Shown here one piece after another: positions 22,240-31,890 of a stretch of 64,000 nt of DNA. The position numbers and the translations under genes are program-made. The notes beneath the pieces were generated by a model. The model saw only the letters and a program-made list of their open reading frames with translations. It did no database searches and was not told the origin of the DNA. Origin of the DNA: Epiperipatus broadwayi (Eukaryota > Onychophora > Udeonychophora > Euonychophora > Peripatidae). Location of the stretch: assembly GCA_028023455.1 (NCBI GenBank), contig JAQFVV010000316.1:592632-656631 (forward strand), written 5' to 3'. Numbering within the stretch: the first letter of the stretch is position 1; every line of letters begins with the position of its first letter.

Positions 22240-24010
22240 TGACTGGAAAGTGGCTTGGAAGACAGCTATGCTAACCACTAGGCCATCAACGCTTGACTGG
22301 AAAGGGTGTTTTGATCATTTTTTGAATAAAGATACAAAAATTGAAATGATCACTTTTAACGATATCTATTCTATCTATGGTTTGGGCAAAGATAACCAGC
22401 TCAGGAAAATTAAGACAGCCCTTTATAATCTTAAAAAATGAAAAAACTGCTAGAAATATTAAAAATTTGGTCATATGTTGGTTTCAAAAATATCGGAATT
22501 GACTAATGAAGTTATGTAGTATAATCTTGTATCAGTTTTAAAAATAAAAGAAGTAGACAAGATTTTTAGTAATTATCATAACAATATGTACTTTCAAGTA
22601 TTTAGTTGAAAGAGTTGCTTCAAGTCCTAGATGAATGGAATACATAGTTTTTGTTGATAGACAAATGCAAGGAAGATGTCAGGATCAAACAGTGAATTAC
22701 ATATTACCTTAATTTATTCAATTAATCGAACAAGACTATGGCATTGCTTGAAATTACTTAATGGTACATCAACATTTATTTTTGATAACAGACAAACCCC
22801 ATACAAGTCCACCTTCCACCAGAACAATGATAAGCTTTAAAATCCCTATCTAATCACAAGCCTTCTGACATCCATTGATTACTCTTTCACAGTCATACTG
22901 TATGGAGAGTTTCTGTTTATCAACAATTAATGTGCTAGTATAGGAGATGTGATCATGTGATGCTTAATGGTTTAACATTTATTTGTATTATACAGATGCT
23001 ACATGATAGAATTACTAGGAAGGATTATTACTTCAAATGAAAAATTTGTTATATTTGAACTGAAAACTGGTATTGAACAATGATATGTATTAGCTCCTAT
23101 CTTGTTTTTGGCTTTTATTGCGGGGATCTTCAGAATGGTTTATAGATAGCTTAATAAATCAAGGATAAAGATGCAACATAAATTGATGGTAGACTTTTTA
23201 ATTCAAATTAATTTTTTAAAAAGCAACCCAAAATCTTTATCTTCTTGACTTTTGATTTATAAGCTGATGATTTTACTATTTCTGCCCTTTCAAACAGCAT
23301 TCTATGGAAAGTACTTGTTGTTTTGAATGTAATATATAAAGATTTTGCTTTAGTAATCAATATTAAAAAAAAATAATCTAGAACTTAATTTGCTAGTAAT
23401 AAAGAAAAATGTTCATTGACTTTTAATTGTATGGTTATCAATTTGAAAATGTAAGCTAATTTAAATATCGTGATAACCTTATGAATAAAAAAAGTGAACT
23501 TCAATGTTGAGATGCAGCACAGACCTCAAAGAGCTGCCACTTTGCTTTTAACAAATTAAAAGATAGGATATTCATCACAGCAAAATAACTACTGCAGCTA
23601 AATTAACCATATACTGAACTCTCATTTTATTCTAAAAATACAATGGCAAGATTATACCATCAATCAATACATTCTTCAGTTTGCTTTATGCAATACCAGA
23701 GAGTTCATTGTTATAAAGTTCTATCTTCACTGGAATATACATGTCAAATGAATGAACAATATATCATACATTTTTAAATATCAAATCTGAGCCTGATTTT
23801 TATGGGAGATCCAGACCCCATTTATATTATAAGGGTTGTCTTAAAATATTACAAAGAAGTACAATATTGGTTGTTTCCAATGGTAAACCAGGGCTGAAGA
23901 TAGAATACAATGGAGAGCTACAATCAGATATGGTGTGGAAGTGTTTTAGGAAAACAAATTTGCAGCAGAAGTTAAATTATACCATTTAAAAATGTCCTAT
24001 AAATAGAGTA
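22240..24010 (+). pseudogene. RTE-type LINE relic, reverse transcriptase part
   Basis: Fragmentary RTE reverse transcriptase. In order one sees the pre-palm segment (about 22380-22440), FVDRQMQGRCQDQ (about 22650, RTE F-RQMQEKC-R-Q block), an RLWHCLKLL-like block (about 22730), a TENW...CISSYLV stretch matching the KQG-LAP-LF palm block (about 23060-23110), an ADDFTISAL relic of the YADD region (about 23260) and the C-terminal WRATIRYGVE-like tail (about 23905). Stops and frameshifts occur throughout, so it is long dead. A hammerhead-family remnant interrupts it at 22771-22984. A tRNA A-box-like CCTAGTGGTTAGC (minus, about 22268-22280) hints at a further SINE insertion. Confidence 0.65.
22771..22984. 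mobile_element. Hammerhead-family remnant, copy E (no ribozyme)
   Basis: Bounded by 11 bp repeats AACATTTATTT at 22771-22781 and 22974-22984. It contains an antisense piece (AAAATCCCTATCTAA) fused to a sense piece (CACAAGCCTTCTGACATCC ... ATGTGATCATGTGATGCTTA). The ribozyme segment is absent. Removing it restores continuity of the surrounding RTE relic. Confidence 0.7.
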
Positions 24011-24100
24011 ATGGACCAGTATGTTTTATATGTAGATGTATTTTTATTCATTGACTGTTTTCTATAATCAACACAAAACTCATTTCTAGTAGGATTTTTG

Positions 24101-24112
24101 CCCCCCCCCCCC
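24101..24112 (+). repeat. Poly-C run (12)
   Basis: Homopolymer of 12 C, immediately left of a SINE-like block. Confidence 0.95.
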
Positions 24113-24164
24113 ACGAAGTCATAATAAATATCCATTGCTGATAAATTTATTTACATATTATCAA

Positions 24165-24320
24165 TAATTAGAGGTGATTTGAACACAGACTTTCAAGATT
24201 CCTTCAGTTATTCACTCCATCTTATATAACTGATACATGACCTCATACACATGAAAAAGATAAATGATATCCAATTTATGTATTTCATGCTGAACCAGCA
24301 TTCATCATTTATCTAGCTTT
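24165..24320 (-). repeat. tRNA-derived SINE-like repeat (family S2)
   Basis: Minus-strand copy of the 15.4 kb repeat. GATTTGAACACAGAC at about 24176 is the complement side of the B-box region, and ATGTATTTCATGCTGAACCAG at about 24279 is the distal end. Confidence 0.45.
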
Positions 24321-26136
24321 AGTATATACAACATACTTGTATTCAAGTATTATACATTAGCAATAATTATTACTTAAATATTTTAGTATACATATTATTG
24401 ATGTTTTTTTTATTTTTGTGAAATATGAGGTTTAATTTTATAATAATTATTACTAACACTTATAACTAGATTAATTACCGTTATTCTTTTTATATTCCTT
24501 TTCAATTTCTTTTAATCATACTGTTTTCAGTCACTTAGGTTAGAACAGAACTGATATCTTAAGCTCCTTATGCCATCAGTTAAGTCTCTGTGCCAACTAT
24601 AACAATATGTGTTTATACCAGTGGTCCTCAACCTTTGGTCCATGGAATGGTACCGGGCCACAGAAGTTTTCTGCTGGTCCGTGGTAGTCTGGCAAAAAAG
24701 TTTGTAATAACAAAATAATAAGAGTTTAAACTTTTAATTAATATAAACAATTTTTATTTATTTTTTCATCTCATTTTTACCCAATTAAAAAAAAAAAACA
24801 GAATGAAAACAAAATCTAATCAATCATGCATAAATTAATTTGTTTTTCTAGTTATCACATATGTTTATGGGGGTAGAATTAAATTTTTTTTACTTTTCTA
24901 AAAAAATTCAAAATTAAAAAAAAAAGTTTTTTATTATACAAACTCCATATATATACACCTGGGTCTCATTTTATGCAGTAGATAGGTTCCTTAGAAAACG
25001 CGCACAAAAATAGACTTAACTTATCTTGAGAAATGGGGGATACATACTGTAATTTTCCAAAAATCGCATAAAAGCAAAGCAACAATGTAAAATTACTTTA
25101 AAATTCGCATTAAAAAAAATAAGAAAATAAAATATGACTAATAAAAACTTTCAAATTTGAAAAAAATTGATACAAGACAAACTTTTTTTACTTTTTTTAT
25201 TGAGTACAGTATTTAATTTTATTCAAAACAATATATTTTTATGCATAATTTACATTTTTTCATACATGTACGGTATTTTAATCATTATTGCTCTTTGAGA
25301 CATCATATTCATCACAAGAGGAAATACAACTAATGCCAACTTCATTTTTTTAAGTTGGTCTTATAGTGGATTCACCCAAACTAAAATGTTTTCCAATCAC
25401 TGTTGATCCTTCCCATTTCACTAAGTGATCCAAAATTGAAATTTTTGTTTCCAAAGAAATTCATTTTCTTGGGTGTTTTTTCCTCTCCATTAGGGTAAAC
25501 TAAAAGTTTAAAATAAAAATAAGAACTTAGACTTACGATAATAAAAAGACATCCATTCACCACTGTTCGGCAAAATTTAATTTAAACTAACAATTAAAAA
25601 TTAAATTCTTATTTTTGTCTTTAATTTTCAATTCCATTTAAAAATCAAATTTCATCGTTTCATATCACATTAATTTCAGATCACGTTACGTAATTTTTAA
25701 ATTGTTAATTACAATTAAAAAATCAGATTTTAATTGTCAAATTTAATTGTGCCCTCTGCTATTACTCACCGTTTACAAATAAACTGGTGGACACTAAATG
25801 ATTAATTGATTACATACTCTTTTTTAAAAAAGCAAAAATAGAATGTGATTTAAAATGCAAAAACAATAATGTGCAAAGTATTGGCATCTGTAATGTTTGA
25901 ACAGATTTACAATATAATCTTGTAAAAATTAATGTGTGTATATAAAATGGGGGAATCCTGATTTCAAGTGAATTATGAACTTCTTTATTGATCACATGAT
26001 CACATTTCCTATACTAGCACATTAATTGTTGATAAACCGAGCAAAACTCTCCATACAGTATTGCCACCTGTGCTAAACAGAGTAATCAATGGATGCCAGA
26101 AGGCTTGTGCATAAAATCCCTATCTAATGCCTACTC

Positions 26137-26195
26137 ATCCAATATCCCCAGACAAGTTTCTGGCTTGTGGCCTTCACCAGTGAGGAGCTTTGGAT
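26137..26195 (-). ncRNA. Hammerhead motif F1, one core change
   Basis: Minus strand core CTGGTGA (conserved A changed to G), stem II GGC-CACAA-GCC, GAAAC-TT-GTC. Stem I is complete. Predicted weak or inactive. Confidence 0.6.
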
Positions 26196-26817
26196 CTGAG
26201 AGCACTGCATCTAGATCTTAGCATCTAATGCAACCCTCTAGCAACCACCTTTTATCTCTACTTAACTACAAAACTATGAGAATGAAATTGAAAACACAAA
26301 AAATATTTTCAATCTAAGCTCAATAGCTTATATAGTCATATGGGTCTGAACTCAGTTCAGCACCCATACATTTTGGTGTCTTTGGCTCTTTACAACCATA
26401 GCCACCACTATCCTATTAGGCAGGATTGGTATTAAACCATTAAGCATCACATGATCACATTTCCTATACTAGCACATTAATTGTTGATAAACAGAGCAAA
26501 ACTCTCCATACAGTATTGCCACCTGTGCTAAACAGAGTGCTAGTATAGGAAATGTGATCATGTGATGCTTAATGGTTTAACACCAATCCTGCCTAATAGG
26601 ATAATGGTGGCTATGGTTGTAAAAGAGCCAAAGACCCCAAAATGTATGGGTGCTGAACTGAGTTCAGACCCATATGACTATATAAGGTATTGAGCTTAGA
26701 TTGAAAATATTTTTTGTGTTTTCAATTTTATTCTCATAGTTTTGTAGTTAAGTGGAGATAAAAGGTGGTTGCTAGAGGGTTGCATTAGATCCTAAGATCT
26801 AGATGCAGTGCTCTCAG

Positions 26818-26876
26818 ATCCAAAGCCCCTCACTGACAAAGGCCACAAGCCAGAAACTAGTCTGGGGATATTGGAT
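26818..26876 (+). ncRNA. Hammerhead motif F2, one core change
   Basis: Core CTGACAA (conserved G changed to A), GAAAC-TA-GTC intact, stem II GGC/GCC intact. Predicted cut would follow 26862. It lies 456 nt upstream of F3. Confidence 0.6.
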
Positions 26877-27273
26877 GAGTAGGCATTAGATAGGGATTTT
26901 ATGCACAAGCCTTCTGGCATCCATTGATTACTCTGTTTAGCACACGTGGCAATACTGTATGGAGAGTTTTGCTCTGTTTATCAACAATTAATGTGCTAGT
27001 ATAGGAAATGTGATCATGTGATGCTTAATGGTTTAACACCAATCCTGCCTAATAGGATAATGGTGGCTATGGTTGTAAAAGAGCCAAAGACCCCAAAATG
27101 TATGGGTGCTGAACTGAGTTCAGACCCATATGACTATATAAGCTATTGAGCTTAGATTGAAAATATTTTTTGTGTTTTCAATTTCATTCTCATAGTTTTG
27201 TAGTTAAGTGGAGATAAAAGGTGGTTGCTAAAGGGTTGCATTAGATCCTAAGATCTAGATGCAGTGCTCTCAG

Positions 27274-27332
27274 ATCCAAAGCTCCTCACTGACGAAGGCC
27301 ACAAGCCAGAAACTAGTCTGGGGATATTGGAT
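27274..27332 (+). ncRNA. Hammerhead ribozyme motif F3, intact core
   Basis: Stem I 5' side ATCCAAAGCTCCTCA pairs with TGGGGATATTGGAT as two six-pair helices (one G.U) around a small internal loop. The core is CTGACGA. Stem II is GGC-CACAA-GCC after an A.A juxtaposition. GAAAC, loop TA and triplet GTC follow, with predicted cleavage between 27318 and 27319. With F1-F2 and copy G it gives the best consensus. The very short stem III (AC/GU) recalls PLE- and retrozyme-type hammerheads, which can act as dimers. The non-canonical first pair of stem II is the main doubt. Confidence 0.7.
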
Positions 27333-28536
27333 GAGTAGGCATTAGATAGGGATTTTATGCACAAGCCTTCTGGCATCCATTGATTACTCTGTTTAGCACA
27401 GGTGGCAATACTGTATGGAGAGTTTTGCTCTGTTTAACTTCTTTATTGCATAAAATCTATTACAGTAATTATAAAGTGTTGAAAATATTGAAATTATTAG
27501 ATGGAAGTCGAACTTTGATAATGCACTATTACTTTAAATATGACATAAGTGCACAAAATTTATAATATTTAAAGTAATAGCACATTATTGGAGCTTGACT
27601 TCTGACCTAATATTTTTATCGTATAAAAGAAAACCGCATACAAAGATATTAAGAAGAAACATGAATCACTTAACTTCAAAATTGCATTAAATAAATCCGC
27701 ATAAAACAAGATCCAGGTGTATATAACTTCATCTTGTATATTTAACATTGTTGTTTTGATCAGTTATAACAATTATGCTCATTTAAGGCTAAGCAGTTTA
27801 CATTTTTAAAAAAATTTATCTATAAACTTCTGCCAGTCCGCGAAACCTTATCCTTATTTTTGCCGGTCCACAAAACCTTATCCTTATTTTTACTGGTCTG
27901 CAGGTGTGAAAAGTTTGAAGATCACTGGTTTATACAACTACATTTTCATTCTTTACCTTATTTTAGTTTTTGTCTTTCTATGTATTTTTTTTCAACTTTG
28001 TTCTTTATCCAGTCATTTATCTTTATTTTTCTATGAATATAACAATCATAATCATTTGTGAATAATTATGACATCTATCAAGCAGAACTATTTTATTTTA
28101 ATCAGTTATATTATTAAGGTGATAGGGATTGAATAACTTCTCATTCTATGCCATTTATTAAACTGAAATGATTATATTGCAATTTAAGATAATCAAGATA
28201 ATGACCATCAAACCCAAATTGTTCTCCAGCATTATATTGGATTATATTTAGTACATGGATTCTCAATAATGTAGATGCTAACTTCTCTTCAGTGTCATTT
28301 TCTGGATAAAAGCTTTACTTATCTATTTGGGGAACTTATAATATGTATGACATTAACAAAATAATCTATGATAGAATTACTGTGGTTACATAAACAGAAA
28401 ATGATAATAACAGAAATAGAATAAAATTGTTGTGATAATTTGATAATGGTTAGGTGATTAAATAAACTATTGAAAAGGAAACCCCAGTATTTTCAAATAT
28501 TATATATGACTATAGTACAAAATGGAGATGGTTCTT

Positions 28537-29456
28537 TATCTATTAGTATTTAAAGTTGTAATTATAAATTTATTTAACGCACATTGATTATGTAAGTAAT
28601 ATTTACTAAGGCAATAAACCTCAAGCAATGTGCACTTAAAAATGCAAAGGTAGGGACCTCCACAAGTCTTAAACACAAGCTTACACTTTGGAAGAAAAGA
28701 GGGGAACCTTCTTTACTTCAACCTACTTTCTATATAAATAGGTGAAGCTGAAGCGGTTATATCTGAGAGCTTGAAGCTATTCAATACTTCACTGATTAAG
28801 TCCACAATTCCTATTACACATTATTACTTGTGAAATCTATCGATTTACAATGAGTCAATGGAAAGATCTTATAGTTAGAAATCTATTACGATAATTTAAA
28901 GTTGTAATTATAAATTTATTTAATGCACATTGATCACTAAGTAACATTTACTAAGGCAATAAACCTCAAGCAATATGCGCTTGAAAATGCAAAGGTAGGG
29001 ACCTCTACAGGTCTTAACAACAAGCTTACACTTTGGAAGAAAAGAGGAGAACCTTCTTTACTTCAACCTACTTTCTATATAAATAGGTGAAGCTGAAGCG
29101 GTTAGATCTGAGAGCATGAAGCTATTCAATTTATAATTACAATTTTAAATTATTGTAATAGATTTCTAACTATAAGATCTTTCCATTGACTCATTGTAAA
29201 TCGAAAGATTTCACAAGTAATAACGTGTAATAGGAATTGTGGACTTAATTAGTGAAGTATTGAATAGCTTCACACTCTCAGATCTAACCGCTTCAGCTTC
29301 ACCTATTTATATAGAAAGTAGGTTGAAGTAAAGAAGGTTCCCCTTTTTTCTTCTAAAGCATAAGCTTGTGGTTAAGACCTGTAGAGGTCCCCATGTTCAC
29401 ATTTTCAAGTGCACATTGCTTGAGGTTTATTGCTTTAATAAGTATCTATTAGTATT
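28537..29456. mobile_element. Foldback array with TATA-like promoter, unknown family
   Basis: Perfect 14 bp repeats TATCTATTAGTATT at 28537-28550 and 29443-29456 flank an 892 bp insertion. It contains one full unit (28551-28896), a second direct copy (28897 to about 29130) and an inverted copy (about 29131-29442). Units share CTATATAAATAGGTGAAGC (a strong TATA-like box) and AATAAACCTCAAGCAAT. No protein is encoded. I searched by eye for a hammerhead core and found none. Confidence 0.75.
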
Positions 29457-30454
29457 GTAAATCAAAATAAATACATGCAAAACGTATATAAAGAAAAGTT
29501 TGGTTTAATATTTTAACAGCATGGTATGCTAAGCATGCTTTTGATTAATTGGCTTTTAAAAGTGCAAGATTAATCTAAAACAGATACATGAAAAGTAAAG
29601 TATGCGATATACTCAGTAATAAACCAGATTGAATATTAAGCAATATTTTTAAAATATATTGTTTGAGAAGTTTAACAAAATGATGTTAAGCTGATGCCAT
29701 GTAAATCAGTGATTAATGGATTCAAAACAATTTTTTGTAATGAGCATTAATACATTTTATTTAAAAAAAGTTTTTAATATAAATCATTTGTATTATGTTA
29801 GATTTGATAGAGTATTTGTTAAACTTCTGTGCATGGTGAATGTTTAAGTTAATATTAGAGTATAAGTTTAACATTTATTGAATCTGCTTTGCACCAGTTT
29901 GATCCATTTTTTGGTATAAAGTTTAGCTGCAGATTATTGCCTAATATTCATAATGCAGCATCAAGGTAAAACAACCATTTTATTTATGTATGTGTGTGTG
30001 TGTGTGTTAGTAATACATTCATATTTACTTGGTTCTTTCATGATGTGCCTTTCAGAGTATCAGTAAATTGCTGCAAACTTTGGATGAAGAAGATACAACA
30101 AACAGCTTTCATATAATTTATGAGATGTATAATAAAAGGTCATACAATAACAAATAGTATATTATTTAATACAAATAATATCTATCAGCAACGTTTTATT
30201 TCTCATCTCATTGTAACATATATATTATTATGAATGTTGACAGTCCATTCTATTGTTTTTCAAACAAAACTTTTTTCTCACCCTCTTTTTTTATAACTAT
30301 TATGTTTATTATGTAGCAATGAAAAAACCCGCACACAACATTATTATGCACTTATAACTATACCATAAAGCTAAAAGTAATGACATTGTTTATTATTTAT
30401 TTTTAGTTTATATTATTATTATTATCATTAATATGGATTAATATAAAAATATAT

Positions 30455-30560
30455 ATATTATTTTTATGTATAATCACATATATGAGTTATAATATCGATT
30501 ACAAGTGTTATATTTTTATGTATAATCACATATATGAGTTATAATATCGATTACAAGTGA
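30455..30560 (+). repeat. Tandem duplication, about 55 bp
   Basis: TTTTTATGTATAATCACATA ... ATATCGATTACAAGTG occurs twice head to tail with near identity. A CT/CA/TA microsatellite (30571-30610) follows. Confidence 0.85.
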
Positions 30561-30603
30561 TAACACACATTTTCTCTCTCTCTCACACACATAATATATA
30601 TAT

Positions 30604-31151
30604 ATTATAATTGAAATAATATTTTTAAACGGTTTATAAACAATTCAAACAATCTTTAAATCCGCAGAAGTACTTTCGGTTACTTTCAAACCTGCCTCAA
30701 CTGCTATTAAATTCAAAAACTAAAAGCGGAAGCAAACGTCATCAATTCAAATTCCACGAATCTTGTATTTTAATGTTAGAAGCTTGTCGATTTATCAAAT
30801 GTGTTTTATTCCTGTTTATAAAAATTGCCTCTTTAATTTTTCTTTTACTATGGTTTCTCTCTTCATGAAGAATTTTCACATTTTCTTCATGAAGAGAGAA
30901 ACCATAGTAAAAGAAAAAATTAAAGAGGCAATTTTTATAAACAGGAATAAAACACATTTGATAAATCGACAAGCTTCTAACATTAAAATACGAGATTCGT
31001 GGAATTTGAATTGATGACGTTTGCTTCCGCTTTTAGTTTTTGAATTTAATAGCAGTTGAGGCAGGTTTGAAAGTAACCGAAAGTACTTCTGCGGATTTAA
31101 AGATTGTTTGAATTGTTTATAAACTGTTTAAAAATATTATTTCAATTATAA
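30604..31151. mobile_element. Perfect foldback of a Penelope-like 3' end
   Basis: Two 269 bp arms (30604-30872 and 30883-31151) are almost identical inverted copies around a 10 bp spacer TTTTCACATT. Reading outward from the centre, each arm encodes the same peptide: MKRETIVKEKIKEAIF, INRNKTHLINRQ, then IRDSWNLN and stop. This matches the extreme C-terminus of PLE polyproteins just after the GIY-YIG nuclease (compare IREAILIKK...LNRDGG at 58.0 kb). So these are two 5'-truncated PLE ends joined head to head. The near-perfect arms suggest a recent event. Confidence 0.7.
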
Positions 31152-31196
31152 TTACAATATTATTTTTAATTAACGGATATTTTTATTTATTTTACA

Positions 31197-31211
31197 TATA
31201 TATATATATAT

Positions 31212-31290
<79 letters not shown>
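31197..31290 (+). repeat. (TA)n(GA)n compound microsatellite
   Basis: A short TA run followed by about 38 GA units (31215-31290), at the outer side of the PLE foldback. Confidence 0.95.
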
Positions 31291-31295
<5 letters not shown>

Positions 31296-31890
31296 GGATA
31301 ACAATATTCTCAACATACATCTAAGGGGAAATATAGCTTGCATAAATATTGGTTAGTTTTCAAATAACAAGCATGCTTGAGGTTTTTTTCAGCACAACCC
31401 ATTAAATATCTAGTATTGATCAGTAAATAGGTCTCTAATTATTATTAACTGAAGGAAGATGATTACAGATTAATAATAATAATTGATCAATGTACTGATT
31501 GCAAGAACAAAAACAATATGGATTGTAATATGCTTCTATAGACATTCAACCCATGGTTGACAAACACATTTTTAAACAGAAAAATTAAAGAATTAAAAAT
31601 TATCTTCCATAAGCACTTTGAAAACTGATAAGGTAATAAATTTAAGAAATAAATATTTTTTGATATTTAAAAAATCTTATAATTTAATAAAAAATCGTTT
31701 TATGAAATTTTCTTTCTGAGAAACAGCCATTAATTACTAACCCAAGCATCCCAAGCATTGAGAGTGAATTTTAGAATTATTATTATTTTTTTTTAAAAAA
31801 CAAAAAATTTTATTAACAAAGTTTACATGGTTTCATGATACTGTTTTCATACATGGTATACTGCATGACTGATTGCAAAAGTTCATAAGA

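Larger units (their letters stand above)
25978..27448. mobile_element. Hammerhead-family array, copy F (one antisense, one partial, two tandem sense units)
   Basis: The largest array of the family. Perfect 13 bp duplications AACTTCTTTATTG lie at 25978-25990 and 27436-27448. F1 (25991 to about 26440) is antisense. A short second antisense piece (about 26440-26530) folds back into F2 and F3, which are sense and tandem with an exact 456 bp period (TAGTATAGGA at 26541 and 26997). In sense orientation each unit contains ATGTGATCATGTGATGC, an inverted CTGAACTGAGTTCAG, CTATATAAG as a TATA-like site, then the ribozyme and the GGAGAGTTTTGC end. There is no protein-coding frame; the 61-residue frame at 27380-27565 is incidental. 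Confidence 0.85.
24956..27719. mobile_element. Pogo/Tigger-like non-autonomous element 2, interrupted
   Basis: Second copy of the 8986-10031 element: left end CACCTGGGTCTCATTTTATG, right end CATAAAACAAGATCCAGGTG, TA on both sides. It lies inside the hAT element. Its right quarter is displaced by the hammerhead array 25991-27435. Matching internal blocks include GATACAAGACAAACTTTTTT, CAAATTTAATTGTGCCC and GTGGACACTAAATGATTAAT. Confidence 0.8.
24619..27927. mobile_element. hAT-type non-autonomous element with nested insertions
   Basis: Terminal inverted repeats CAGTGGTCCTCAACCTTT and the complement of AAAGTTTGAAGATCACTG bound the element. Perfect 8 bp target duplications GTTTATAC (24611-24618 and 27928-27935) flank it, as is typical of hAT elements. 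Without the nested insert (24956-27719) the original is only about 550 bp and non-coding. The inner flanks contain repeated GGTCCACAAAACCTTATCCTT-like pieces near 27837-27892. Confidence 0.85.

Noticed and set aside
28551-29442. Hammerhead ribozyme in the TATA-bearing foldback
   Set aside because: CGAAAG follows TTGACTCATTG, but no CUGANGA box or stem II can be formed.
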